Notes: generated by a model from the letters alone, not told the origin. Positions 48,832-58,028 are shown, counted from the stretch's first letter. The stretch: 64,000 nucleotides of DNA from Limisphaerales bacterium (GCA_024761205.1 JAMASS010000010.1:62001-126000); one strand, 5' to 3'. Translations and numbers: made by a program.

Positions 48832-49623
48832 CTAGCGAACCAGCAGGGGGTCGCCGGGTTGCAGCATTTCCTCATACTTTGAATGCCCGACGATGATGTG
48901 GTGCTTGAGGACGTCCTCGGCAGGGATTTCGTTGAGCAATCGCTCCCGAATGGCTATGGCTTCCTCAATTGAAATCACGTATTTCGTCTTGCCATCCAGC
49001 CCTTTTCTCGTCCTAAGACACCCAATGAAAGATTCCAATATGCCTTCCTTTTCTTCTCCCCAGGGCTGATTCGCTTGCGGCACAGGATAGGGCTGACCGT
49101 CCACCCGATGATACCAGATAAGATGCGTGAATAGCCGCCCCCAGATATAGGGGTCTTCCTCCAGCCCGGATGCCGAAAGGATGGCGTGCATCTTCTCGAA
49201 CTCCGGCGAGTAACGCTCTTTCTCGCAATCGTGGTAGAAGTAACTCAGAAAGCTATGCCTCTCCAACAGCCGCCACATCTCCCGATTGGCCGGAGTGCGC
49301 TCCTGTTTTTTCCTGTGATGAACATCATAGACTTCGGGATCGTAGGTGATCGTCGGATGGGGGGTCGGCTTGAAGGGAAAGTTGGCAATCCATTCCTGCC
49401 GGCTTTCCCAATACGCTGTTTCCTCCGCTTCCTGCTTGGCTTCCTGCCGTTTTCGCTGGGCCCGCATCCAGCGGGAGGCGTCGGAATCGGGCGTTTCCGG
49501 CTTCGCCTTGGCAACGGGCGGCGGGGCGGTTTCTTCAATGGCCGGGCGGCTGCCGAAAACAAGCAGCAGCGCAATGAGCACCACGCCCGCCAGCCCGGCA
49601 TAAAGGTAAGGATTCGTTTTCAT
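48832..49623 (-). CDS. Cassette copy 1, second gene: membrane-anchored protein of unknown family
   Basis: A 263-residue protein with one N-terminal membrane helix (YLYAGLAGVVLIALLLVFGS) directly after Met, then a Pro/Ala-rich linker and a helical, very charged periplasmic or extracellular part (RAQRKRQEAKQEAEETAYWESRQ; LERHSFLSYFYHDCEKERYS). No catalytic motif or known domain is visible. The first two cysteines (FYHDCEKE, FIGCLRT) could form a disulfide. The gene starts 20 bases after the gene at 49644, with CGAGGC just ahead of its start, matching the spacing in the second cassette (58009 to 58029). Base use is more GC-rich than the core genes. Homology with the second gene of cassette 2 is not obvious, only shared layout: tail-to-tail order, anchor and coiled charged region. 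Confidence 0.7.
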   Translation of the reverse strand: MKTNPYLYAGLAGVVLIALLLVFGSRPAIEETAPPPVAKAKPETPDSDASRWMRAQRKRQEAKQEAEETAYWESRQEWIANFPFKPTPHPTITYDPEVYDVHHRKKQERTPANREMWRLLERHSFLSYFYHDCEKERYSPEFEKMHAILSASGLEEDPYIWGRLFTHLIWYHRVDGQPYPVPQANQPWGEEKEGILESFIGCLRTRKGLDGKTKYVISIEEAIAIRERLLNEIPAEDVLKHHIIVGHSKYEEMLQPGDPLLVR

Positions 49624-49643
49624 ATCACCGAGCGATGCCTCGT

Positions 49644-50822
49644 TTATTCTCTGTCAGGGTAGCTCTTCGTCTCCTTCACGACAAGTGTTGTGTATTCCCT
49701 GCATTGTGGAGCCAGTTGCTGCCGGGGCACCTGGATTAACTCGCCAGGTCCAAAGATATAGTCGTATCCCGGCGCTGGCACCATATCATGTCTCGGAGGG
49801 AAAATCCCCCAGGGTCCCCGACGCTTATGATTGCAATCTCGCTGAGTGATCGTTTCCACCCAGCGATCCACGCCGCCCGAGACCCAGGGCCTCTTAACGA
49901 TTACTTCGTTGTCGTCCACGAGATCGAGCGTTATTGAGTCTGGCTGATGGCAGTCCAGTTGGACGTATCTCTCATAGTGTTCGATTGTTCCCCTCACCGT
50001 CCCGACCGAGCGTATCCCATGGGCCGCTTTCGCTTTACTGTACTTATATAGTACGGTGTAGGTGGCCGGCTGCCGGAGCATGGGATGGACAACTGCGCTG
50101 GATTGCTTATAGTCGGATTCAAGGATGAAATCACCCACCTCCCATTCATCGGTTCGGTGGTACAGAAGCGTGCCGAGCTCCAATTCGTCATCATCGTACC
50201 ACTCCCGCACGTAGGCGATGGCTTCCTTCGCATCGAAAGGGTCGGAACTGCTGCCATACCAGTAGAATTGGTAAGGATAAAACGGCTCCCCCTCCCAGGT
50301 GATCTCGTATTGCTTAATCCAGCCTGAGAAGTTCGCGGCCTTCAACTCTGATAGGTAGTCGCTGATGCCTGATGAGCTGCCTCGTGAGGAGTGGCTGTAT
50401 TGACGCTTGACCGGGTCGTCCACTTCATGCCCTTGGGAGACGCTTAAGGATTCGCTACTCGGGGCGTAATCATCAAATACCCCTGGGTAATTCATCCGGT
50501 TTCGTTGGTAGCTTGCGCTCGTCCAGAAGATGCCAAGGGGATAGGCTGAAGTCTTGTGCTGACGCGGGTCTGGGATGTTGTTGCGCCTGAGAAAGGCATC
50601 CACCGTTTCATTGAAGATACGGCTGAAGATGTTGCCAATAGTCTGTTCCTTGAATTGCAGGGCAAGTGCCCCTGCCACTGCCTGCAGCCATGACTGAGCC
50701 CGAGAAGGCCCGGCCGTGAAGAACAGTCCGGCGAGTAATGCGGCCGCAAGAAGGCCGCAGGTGATGGTTTTCAGCCCGGCGGTGAACCGAATTCCGTTTT
50801 GTTTGAGAATGTTCTTTTTCAT
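49644..50822 (-). CDS. Cassette copy 1, first gene: secreted protein of unknown family
   Basis: A 392-residue predicted secreted protein. It starts KKNILKQNGIRFT, a 22-residue N-terminal region before a hydrophobic signal (GLLAAALLAGLFFTAGPSRAQS) with an A-QS type cleavage site. The same pattern (RRNIVELNKTRFA ... SAQAQS) begins the first gene of cassette 2, so the two N-terminal regions are homologous. The mature part is rich in Tyr, Trp and Asp (PFYPYQFYWYGSSSDPFD, DEWEVGDFILESDY), without a domain I can name. ATG at 50822 was preferred to 50888 because it starts the conserved motif and keeps the leader non-coding. A conserved structured leader precedes it (50912-51049). Confidence 0.75.
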   Translation of the reverse strand: MKKNILKQNGIRFTAGLKTITCGLLAAALLAGLFFTAGPSRAQSWLQAVAGALALQFKEQTIGNIFSRIFNETVDAFLRRNNIPDPRQHKTSAYPLGIFWTSASYQRNRMNYPGVFDDYAPSSESLSVSQGHEVDDPVKRQYSHSSRGSSSGISDYLSELKAANFSGWIKQYEITWEGEPFYPYQFYWYGSSSDPFDAKEAIAYVREWYDDDELELGTLLYHRTDEWEVGDFILESDYKQSSAVVHPMLRQPATYTVLYKYSKAKAAHGIRSVGTVRGTIEHYERYVQLDCHQPDSITLDLVDDNEVIVKRPWVSGGVDRWVETITQRDCNHKRRGPWGIFPPRHDMVPAPGYDYIFGPGELIQVPRQQLAPQCREYTTLVVKETKSYPDRE

Positions 50823-50911
50823 GCTTTCTGTGTTAACTGCACATTCGCATTTGATTGTTAAACGGCTCGGCGGGAAACAGGGCATCACGCAATGTCCATC
50901 GCCAGGCCATT

Positions 50912-51049
50912 GCTAACAAACAACAGTGAAAGACTGAAGAAGCCCACTTATTTGCCCTAACGCCGAAGGGATCAATCTTCGGCGTCGTTTACGGGCTATT
51001 CTTATTCAGTGAGTGACCCGACAAACGAGTTTCACTGTTATTTGTTAGC
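50912..51049 (-). promoter_or_regulatory. Structured leader element, copy 1
   Basis: A 138-base element between nhaC and the cassette genes. Its ends GCTAACAAACAACAGTGAAA (read on plus) and TTTCACTGTTATTTGTTAGC pair over 20 bases with one mismatch. Inside is a hairpin with stem CGCCGAAG/CTTCGGCG, further supported by GCCC/GGGC. It lies 90 bases before the first gene of the cassette. Conserved unpaired blocks (TCGGGTCACTC, GAATAAG and CTTCAGTCTTTCACTG in gene orientation) recur in the element at 57033. No T-run follows, so it is not a terminator. Confidence 0.75.
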
Positions 51050-51164
51050 GGGAGTGAGCCTACTGAAGGAACGAGGAAGGGGTCAAGGGCAAATCGTCAT
51101 TTTCCGCATTTTTTCTTGCCGCCTGAGGCGAGGCCAAGCGGGGCCGGAAAGCGGTCAAAAAACG

Positions 51165-52658
51165 CTATTCACCGGTGTTGTTGCCGCGTTGTATCGGTTC
51201 AGTAGGGGCATTTGTGGGGGCCGGCGGGGGGGTATGCGGTTTAATCGAGGGTTGGCGTTTGGCTATCGTCCAGCCGGTGTAGGCCAGGGTGATGGCGATG
51301 AGCGGGGTGAGCAGATTCAGAAAACAATAAGGGAGGTAAGCGAATGTCGCGACGGTAAGCGTTTGCGACATGAACGCACCGCAGGTGTTCCAGGCAACCA
51401 AGGGCGAAGTCAGCGTGCCGGCATCTTCCAGGGTGCGAGAGAGGTTTTTGGCGCACAGCCCCTTCTGTTCGTAGGCCTCGCGGTACATACGTCCGGGGAC
51501 GATGATCGAAAGGTATTGATCCGAGGCCACGATGTTCATGCCGATGCAGGTGCTGATGGTGGCGGTAACGAGAGAGCCGGTGGATCGCGCCACCTTGAGA
51601 ATCGACTCTGCGATGACGCGAAGGAATCCACAGCGCTCCATCACACCGCCGAAGGTGAGCGAGCAGAGGATGAGCGAGACCGTGTCCATCATGGAACCGA
51701 GTCCGCCGCGCGCGAGCAATTCGTTGACTGTGGTGTTTCCAGTCTCGGCTGTGTAGCCCGATTGAGCGACGTCGAGAATTGCGACTAGTGAGGTTTCTTG
51801 AAATCCCAAGGCCAACAGGGCACCCAGGAGAGCAGCACCGAGAAGCACCGGCAAGGCTGGGAGCTTCAAGACGACCATCAACACGATCAGTAGCGGCGGC
51901 AGGAGAAGCAGAAGATTCAAGTTGAAGGAGGTCTTCAATGTCGAGAGGATCGCTTCGATCTCTTCGATCGCTTCGCTGCTTGATTGGCCTTCAAATCCGC
52001 GGAAGCCAAGGGCTGCGTAGAGGACAAGCGCGATTACCAGGGCCGGTATCGTGGTATAAAGCATGTGGCGGATATGTTCAAAGATCTCGGAACCTGCGAC
52101 GGCGGGCGCCAGGTTCGTTGAATCTGAGAATGGTGACATCTTGTCTCCAAAATAGGACCCGGAAATGATGGCTCCGGCCGCCATCGATGGCGGGACGCCC
52201 AGTCCTTGACCCACCCCGATCAGGGCGATGCCGACGGTACCGGCCGTGACCCAGGAGCTGCCCGTAGCGAGAGAGACGACACAGCAGACAAGACAGCTTA
52301 CTACAAGGAAGATGCTCGGATGTAGTGCTTGGAGCCCGTAGTAAATCATGAGCGGGACAATCCCGCTGGCAACCCAGGTGCCGATCATGATGCCGATCAC
52401 ACAAAGGATGAGGATGGCTTTCATGCCGACAGAAATACCATCCACGATTCCGGTCTCCATGTCCTTCCAGGAGTAACCCAAAGTCAGGCCTACAAGCGCT
52501 GCCACGGCAGCGCCCAGAATAAGAGGAATGTGGGGCGCCCAGTCAGAGCCTCCATGCAGAAGGGCGTTGCCACCGATGAAGGCGATGAGGGCGATGACCG
52601 GGATTAGTCCGTGACGGAGTTTGGGCTGCTTAGGCGAGAGCGTAGGCGTTTGGGACAT
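51165..52658 (-). CDS. nhaC: NhaC-family Na+/H+ antiporter
   Basis: A 497-residue transporter with about a dozen membrane helices (LIPVIALIAFIGGNALL, HIPLILGAAVAALVGLTLGY, KAILILCVIGIMIGTWVASG). Family signatures SGIVPLMIYYG, ATGSSWVTAGTVGIALIGVG, FGDKMSPFSDSTNLAPAVAG and LEDAGTLTSPLVAWNTCGAF (NhaC/malate-lactate antiporter blocks) are all present. It exchanges Na+ for H+ or, in some members, organic acids. ATG at 52658 is the best start; an ATG 33 bases upstream adds an unlikely tail. Its 3' end lies 116 bases from the structured leader of cassette 1. Confidence 0.93.
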   Translation of the reverse strand: MSQTPTLSPKQPKLRHGLIPVIALIAFIGGNALLHGGSDWAPHIPLILGAAVAALVGLTLGYSWKDMETGIVDGISVGMKAILILCVIGIMIGTWVASGIVPLMIYYGLQALHPSIFLVVSCLVCCVVSLATGSSWVTAGTVGIALIGVGQGLGVPPSMAAGAIISGSYFGDKMSPFSDSTNLAPAVAGSEIFEHIRHMLYTTIPALVIALVLYAALGFRGFEGQSSSEAIEEIEAILSTLKTSFNLNLLLLLPPLLIVLMVVLKLPALPVLLGAALLGALLALGFQETSLVAILDVAQSGYTAETGNTTVNELLARGGLGSMMDTVSLILCSLTFGGVMERCGFLRVIAESILKVARSTGSLVTATISTCIGMNIVASDQYLSIIVPGRMYREAYEQKGLCAKNLSRTLEDAGTLTSPLVAWNTCGAFMSQTLTVATFAYLPYCFLNLLTPLIAITLAYTGWTIAKRQPSIKPHTPPPAPTNAPTEPIQRGNNTGE

Positions 52659-52819
52659 TGCGGTTTCTAGCAGACCAAGGATTGAGGGCATCTCGCAAGG
52701 AAATTGCTTTTGCGAAACCGCGAAGCGTTGGCGATGAAGGCGGTTGGACGGAGTCTCGCCTCACCGTTTCTCTACAGAGGACTTTTGTGATCAGGTGTCA
52801 GTGTCGTTCCTCAGGCAAA

Positions 52820-54044
52820 TGTTGCATAGACGATCAGCGGGCCGTTCGCGTATGTCGGATTGCACTAAGTCTTGCCGCAGACTTGCAGTCGGCCCTGTTC
52901 AATGAAGCGGGCGGGATTTGCGTCGAACAAGACCCATTCTCCAGTATCTGTGAGGGCCAGAATCTTATCATCCAGCGTGATGAATGATGCATGGGCCTTT
53001 TATTGGCGACGGTGAAGATTTAGCCCTTTTGGGGATTGTTGTTGTTTGCCGGTGGCGATGTGGAAGCAAATAAAAGTCCTTCTGGAGTCCCAGCCGGTAG
53101 AGATAGTTGCCGATGCGAACGAGACTGGAAAAGTTGATCGCGTTTTCGGTGCTGCGCCAAGCGTGGTTTTGTGTGGTGGGGTGCTCGATTGCACCCTCGT
53201 TGTAATCCCTTTTCGACTGACAAGATGGCTGCGAAGGCGTTGTCACGTGGCGGACGAATGGAGCTGAGATTGGAACTCACCAATAAAAAATTGGACATTC
53301 TCCGGATTCAAACTTGGGAGTCCTTTTACGGTGTAGCAGAAAAGTTGATCTGTATTGCCGACCGTGGCGCGAATTGGTGGGGTATAATCCGCCATATCAT
53401 TTTGTGACTTCCAAGTGAGTTCGCCGGTGAGTTTGTCAAGGCAGACTACACTTGCCTCCGGTGCAGGCGTACGACGGTTGCTGCTGATGAGGGGCGAACC
53501 ATTGTTGCCGTGGCGAGCGGCGCCTTGAATGTTGGCCTTCTCATCCACTAAAACCGCGCTAAAACCGTCCGTATAGTTGCGTTTCCAGAGCACCTTTCCG
53601 TCCTTGGCGTCCCAAACACTTGAGTTGGCTGCGACAGGAGACGGCGTAAGACCTGATCGCCATCGACTTGCGGGGTGTTGCGTGTTCCGGGTGAGCTCTG
53701 GCAATCTTTGAAGGCTTGATCGATCGATTGGCTCGAGACGATCTGGTGAGATTCTAAATCAATGGCATGGAGCGTTTCGTTTTTGTTTTTGATTATCAAA
53801 GAGATAGGCGCGGTTTGCTGCGAGCGACGGCCGGTGAAGCAAACCCTCCAAGAGCTGCGACTTTGAGAACGACCTCAGGATTGTCCATTGAGGCATTTGG
53901 GACGGTTTCCGAGTTCGGTAGATGTCCGTCCCCGTTGAGAGCGCGCCGGCGTGGCCAGCCACCCGCTGCTGGCGAGCAGGTAATTGTGGCGACGAAAAAC
54001 CACTCTACGGCTCGGATTGGAAAGAGCGTGCCGGAGCATCGCAT
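52820..54044 (-). pseudogene. Decayed PQQ-type quinoprotein (beta-propeller)
   Basis: Starts with a signal-like segment and LNGDGHLPNSETVP (about 54030). Later pieces are in other frames: WDAKDGKVLWKRNY, GSPLISSNRRTPAPEASVVCLDKLTGELTWKSQN (53243-53704) and finally ITLDDKILALTDTGEWVLF, GKT, a TAG stop, CNPTYANGPLIVYA at about 52830-52980. In intact family members the stop position is Trp (GKTWC-P), so a Trp-to-stop change is visible. A frame break near 53650 and missing repeats confirm that the gene is dead. Relatives are secreted outer-membrane or periplasmic PQQ proteins in PVC bacteria. Confidence 0.85.
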
Positions 54045-54074
54045 GACTAGCGGAGATTGACTTAGTTCAGCCCG

Positions 54075-55778
54075 CTATTTTTCAGAAAGGCTTCTTTGGC
54101 GAATGTTGAGGAATTCGTTGCCTAGGCGCCATGTGGGCCAGGTCTCTTCATGGCCGATGCGGTAGATGACCCGCCCTAGCAGCCTTAGATCCTCGACCGC
54201 TCCGGCAAGATTCCAATCATCTTTAATTTCATCGGAGACTTTGTGGTAGTCGTTGTTGCGATATTCCGCTCGTTTGCGGGGGCCATAGGTGCTGGCGCGT
54301 CCCAGGTATTCAGTGCCGGGGTTGAGGAACAGTGCCGGAACACCTTTCTTGGCGAATTGGAAATGATCAGACCGATAGTAATAGCCTTTCTCGGCTTCGG
54401 GATCGCCCTTGACGGTTCGCTTCTGCGTCTTCGCGGCTTGCTCGACTATGGTGTCGAGACTCGACGCTCCGTAGCCGATCACCACGATGTCACGGGTGGG
54501 GCCCCATTGATTCAGTCCGTCGACATTGATGTTAGCCACGGTTTGGTTCATCGGCACGAAGGGATTTTCGGCGTAGTATTTGGCTCCCAGGAGGCCTTGT
54601 TCTTCTGCTGTGGTGGCCAGGAAGAGAATTGAGCGGGCGAGAGGACGACGCATACCGGCGAACATTTCCGCAAGCTCGAGCAGACCGGCGACGCCGGTGG
54701 CGTTGTCTAAGGCGCCGTTGAAGATTTGGTCGCCCTTCAGCTTCTTGTTGATGCCGATATGATCCCAATGCGCTGTGATAATGATGTGTTGGTCACGTCG
54801 GTAGCTTTTCGAACCTTCGATCTTGGCGATGACGTTTTTCGAGGTGATCTCTCTGATCTTGTTTTTGAGTTTGAATGAAACTTTAGCGCGAAGTGGAATC
54901 GGTGCGAAGTCGGGGCCGAGGGCGCGTTGTTTGAGTTCATCAAAGTCAAAGCCAAGTTCGTCAAACATCGACCGAGCACGTTCGTAACTGAACCACGAGG
55001 CAACGGGGACATCATGGTTGCTTCCGTTGGGTGATGGCTTGAGGGTGAAGTTTTCTCGTCCCCAACTGTTGATGACCACAAAGTAAGGGTAACCTGCGGG
55101 ACCGGTTTCGTGAACGAGTATGACCGCTGCCGCACCCTTCTTGGCCGCCATTTCGAGTTTGTAGGTCCAGCGCCCGTAGTAGGTCATTTCCTTCCCTTTG
55201 AAGTAACGGAGATCCAAGCGTGAGGGATCGCCCGGATGGGGTATTTGGGGATCGTTGACCAGCATGACAAGGGTGTGCCCCTTGAGGTTGGCTCCTTTGT
55301 AGTCGTCCCATCGGTATTCCGGCGCCTCCACGCCATAGCCGACAAAGATCAGGTTGCTATCCTTCACGGTCACTTCCGGGTTAGGATGGCTTGTCCAGGC
55401 GACATAGTCTTGTGGATAGGTGATTTCTTGTTTCTTGTCGCCGAGAACCAAATGAGCCGAACTCTCCGATTCGATGCCAACCATCGGGACCTCTTGGATG
55501 TAGGTGCCGTTGGGGTTGCCTGGTTCGAGGCCGAAGCGCATGAACTGGCCAATCAGGTACTCGACGGTCAAATCCTCACCCACTCCTCCGGGACCACGGC
55601 CTTCGTAGGCGTCGGATGCGAGAATCTCAATGTGTTCGAGCAGGTTTTCGCTGGTGATGCTGTTCAGTGCGGCGCCGAGGTTTTTGAATTGAGCTTGCTG
55701 TGCCTGAAGCGAGTTGGTGGGAAGGCAGTTGATCAACGCCAGGACGCAGGTGACTGAAACGGCTGTGGTTATTTTCAT
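54075..55778 (-). CDS. M28-family metallopeptidase with PA domain
   Basis: A 567-residue secreted aminopeptidase-like protein. Signal peptide (TAVSVTCVLALINCLPTNSLQA), then an N-terminal helical segment, a PA domain (YGVEAPEYRWDDYKG, LKGHTLVMLVNDP) and the catalytic M28 domain. Zinc ligands are visible: HWDHIG, FNGALDNATG, the catalytic Glu and a ligand in ATTAEEQG, NINVDGLN and YHKVSDE. All five zinc positions and the catalytic residue are intact, so it should be active as an aminopeptidase or carboxypeptidase on exported peptides. Start ATG at 55778 fits the signal. A few bases separate it from the decayed quinoprotein. Confidence 0.93.
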   Translation of the reverse strand: MKITTAVSVTCVLALINCLPTNSLQAQQAQFKNLGAALNSITSENLLEHIEILASDAYEGRGPGGVGEDLTVEYLIGQFMRFGLEPGNPNGTYIQEVPMVGIESESSAHLVLGDKKQEITYPQDYVAWTSHPNPEVTVKDSNLIFVGYGVEAPEYRWDDYKGANLKGHTLVMLVNDPQIPHPGDPSRLDLRYFKGKEMTYYGRWTYKLEMAAKKGAAAVILVHETGPAGYPYFVVINSWGRENFTLKPSPNGSNHDVPVASWFSYERARSMFDELGFDFDELKQRALGPDFAPIPLRAKVSFKLKNKIREITSKNVIAKIEGSKSYRRDQHIIITAHWDHIGINKKLKGDQIFNGALDNATGVAGLLELAEMFAGMRRPLARSILFLATTAEEQGLLGAKYYAENPFVPMNQTVANINVDGLNQWGPTRDIVVIGYGASSLDTIVEQAAKTQKRTVKGDPEAEKGYYYRSDHFQFAKKGVPALFLNPGTEYLGRASTYGPRKRAEYRNNDYHKVSDEIKDDWNLAGAVEDLRLLGRVIYRIGHEETWPTWRLGNEFLNIRQRSLSEK

Positions 55779-55925
55779 CTTAGGGCCAAGGTAAAGCCTA
55801 AAGGTGAGCGTTCTGCAAGCTCATTCTCCGTAGGTGAGGGCTGGCGGGAATCTCAGATTTAGGCAAATCGCCGGATAATTCTATGGTTGAATCCGTGCTC
55901 GGCTTCTTGGTAGGAATGCTACGGA

Positions 55926-56777
55926 ATGTTACGACGGCAAATCTTAAGCATCTCCATGGTGGGAAACGACCGAAGCGGGGCGGTTGCGGCGGCGACTAAG
56001 TTCCTGTTCGAGATGGGCGCCAATATTGAAGCGCTTGAAGAACAGGTCACGCGTGGACAGTTTAGTATGACCATTCAAGCCTCTTGGAAGAGGACTGAAT
56101 GGAAGCCCGGTCCGGTCAAGGAGGGGCTCAATCGTCTGGGGGTGGAATTGGGTATGGACATTCGTTTCAAGCAACATGGTCGCGGGGAGCCTCAACGATT
56201 CGCGATCTTTGGTTCCAAGGAGGAGCATGCCTTGCGTGGACTTTTGGAAGCGGCGGCCAAGCAGGAAATTAAGGCGCTTCCGGTGGTGGTGATCTCAAAC
56301 CATGGCAAACTGCGGCCGATTGCGAGGCGCGCTCAGCTCCCGTTTCAGGAGGTCGATTGGGGCCAGCGGAAGGAGGCTGAGATAAAAATACTCCAACTGA
56401 CTAAGGAGTTTGAAGTAGATTTTGTTGTGTTGGCGCGGTTTATGAAAGTTCTGTCGCCTCAGTTCGTTTGGCATTTCAAGAACAAAATCATCAATATCCA
56501 CCCTTCGCTGCTGCCCAGTTTTCCCGGGCCGCAGGCCTATCGCCAGGCGTATGAGCATGGGGTCAAGATTGCCGGGGTTACGGCGCACTTTGTCAACATG
56601 CACTTGGACGGGGGACCGATTATCGCCCAGAGTAGCTTTGAGGTGAAACGGGGCATGACCTTAAAAGAAATTGTTCGCACGGGGCAAGAGTTGGAGATCA
56701 GAACCCTGATCAAGGCGGTGAAGCTGTATCTGAATCGGCGGCTGGATGTGCATTGGGGAAAGGTGAAGGAGATATAG
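55926..56777 (+). CDS. purU: Formyltetrahydrofolate deformylase
   Basis: A 283-residue PurU-like enzyme. The N-terminal ACT domain (ILSISMVGNDRSGAVAA, LFEMGANIEALEEQV) is followed by a formyl-transferase fold with VVISNHGKLRPIARR, the catalytic FVVLARFMKVLSPQFV, NIHPSLLPSFPGPQAY and VNMHLDGGPII (catalytic Asn, His and Asp set). PurU hydrolyses formyl-THF to free formate and THF and so supplies formate for PurT. The ACT domain distinguishes it from PurN. Intact. Confidence 0.93.
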   Translation: MLRRQILSISMVGNDRSGAVAAATKFLFEMGANIEALEEQVTRGQFSMTIQASWKRTEWKPGPVKEGLNRLGVELGMDIRFKQHGRGEPQRFAIFGSKEEHALRGLLEAAAKQEIKALPVVVISNHGKLRPIARRAQLPFQEVDWGQRKEAEIKILQLTKEFEVDFVVLARFMKVLSPQFVWHFKNKIINIHPSLLPSFPGPQAYRQAYEHGVKIAGVTAHFVNMHLDGGPIIAQSSFEVKRGMTLKEIVRTGQELEIRTLIKAVKLYLNRRLDVHWGKVKEI

Positions 56778-57032
56778 AAAGAGCGCGAAAAGGATGCCAA
56801 AAAATAGACGGGAACCGTTCGCTCCGCATCATCAAGCAAGAGAGAACCAACCCCACCGACGATTGGCCGTTTTTGACCACTTTCCCCTGTCTGCCGACAG
56901 GGAGGCGCCTCCAAATCTTCCCTTCTGAGCCGATACTCCACCGGTGAACGGCTGTTTTTGGCGCCTTCCCGGCCGCACAAAAAAATCGTAAAAAAGGCTT
57001 GCCGTGATTCCGTCATCTGATAATTTCCGCCC

Positions 57033-57174
57033 TGCAATTTATTCCATAGAGCCCCGACCATCGGGTTACTCGCGAATACAAAAGTTTCGTCACAGCGTCG
57101 GGAGAGTCCTTCTCCCGGCAGTGGCGGAACGAATAAGCGGGAAACTCTTCAGTGCTTTACTGGAATAAATTGCA
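57033..57174 (+). promoter_or_regulatory. Structured leader element, copy 2
   Basis: A 142-base element upstream of cassette 2. Ends TGCAATTTATTCCA and TGGAATAAATTGCA pair perfectly (14 bp). Inside, GTTTCGTCAC pairs with GTGGCGGAAC (with G-U pairs), and CGGGAGA with TCTCCCG. Unpaired or weakly paired blocks ATCGGGTTACTC, GAATA, GAATAAGCGGG and CTTCAGTGCTTTACTG align with the element at 50912. The outer and inner stems of the two copies have different bases but both pair, which is covariation. The homology continues to the first gene at 57251. Confidence 0.75.
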
Positions 57175-57250
57175 AACGGCCCGGTGTGGTTGCGTTTGCA
57201 GTCGCTTTGCCGGGAACGCAACAATCCGAAGAGACAAACAGTCAAAGATT

Positions 57251-58009
57251 ATGAGACGAAATATCGTTGAACTGAACAAAACCCGGTTTGCAGGCTTTTT
57301 GGCGAGCCTGTCCATCATCAAGAATCACCCCAAAACAGCGACAACGGGATTCGGTCTCGTTGCCCTCGTCACAGCCTTGATGTTCTGGCCGCCGTCAAGC
57401 GGGTCGGCGCAGGCGCAATCGTATCCCAAGCCGTCCATTGAATGGATCGGATCGCATTCGCAAGAAGACTATTTTTGCGAAGATAATCTCCTTGGGACGT
57501 GCGTGGATTGGGATATTCGGAGCTCATACGTCGAAACAGTGTACTCGCCAAGAGTTTCTCATCGCGGGAAGGTTAAAACGGTTACTTACTATCCCGACTA
57601 CTGGGTGAAAGCATATCGCTTCAGGACAATGACGCAGATTCACATAGAGCGACGGGACGGCACCTCTTATGTCAACGTCTATACGGATGAGAAGCGCCAT
57701 TACATACCGGCTGGCCTTTTCGCCTCTGCGCCCCGTTGCAAAGGAAAGCTTACCTGGACGGATAAGGGTTCGTGGGGTTGGTCGAAGGTCATTGAAAAGA
57801 ACAGTCCTAAACTTGTCGTGACCTCTAGCCCCAATCAACGGGGAAGCGTGAAATGGGACATAGTCTTCAACTATACCAAAGAGAACGGCAACCGCGGCAC
57901 TTGCAGCAAGAGTATCACCTTGTCCCCGAACCAATACTGGGTTGTCTATCCTTGCAAACCTTGGTTTAGCCGTGTCTGCTATGACAATGTGTTGATTCAT
58001 CGGCACTGA
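57251..58009 (+). CDS. Cassette copy 2, first gene: secreted protein of unknown family
   Basis: A 252-residue predicted secreted protein, the counterpart of the gene at 49644. It opens with RRNIVELNKTRFA, the motif M-[KR]-[KR]-N-I-x3-N-x2-R-F shared with cassette 1, then a signal-like hydrophobic segment (GFGLVALVTALMFWPPSSG) and SAQAQS. The mature part has several Cys (FCEDNLLGTCVDW; RCKGKL; NRGTCSKS; YPCKPWFSRVCYD) and tyrosine-rich strands, suggesting disulfides outside the cytoplasm. No known domain. It follows the structured leader by 76 bases and precedes the second gene by 19 bases. Confidence 0.75.
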   Translation: MRRNIVELNKTRFAGFLASLSIIKNHPKTATTGFGLVALVTALMFWPPSSGSAQAQSYPKPSIEWIGSHSQEDYFCEDNLLGTCVDWDIRSSYVETVYSPRVSHRGKVKTVTYYPDYWVKAYRFRTMTQIHIERRDGTSYVNVYTDEKRHYIPAGLFASAPRCKGKLTWTDKGSWGWSKVIEKNSPKLVVTSSPNQRGSVKWDIVFNYTKENGNRGTCSKSITLSPNQYWVVYPCKPWFSRVCYDNVLIHRH

Positions 58010-58028
58010 TTCCAACCGAGGCTGAACA

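Noticed and set aside
50912-51049. Possible integron attC site at the structured leaders
   Set aside because: Long imperfect palindromes with TAACAAA/TTTGTTA ends recall attC, but the required GTTRRRY/RYYYAAC boxes are not both present, the element lies before rather than after the gene pair, and no second copy bounds either cassette.
3340-54044. Frameshifts caused only by sequencing error
   Set aside because: Core genes up to 1233 codons are clean, while damage is concentrated in accessory genes and includes substitutions and large deletions; error may still account for individual cases.
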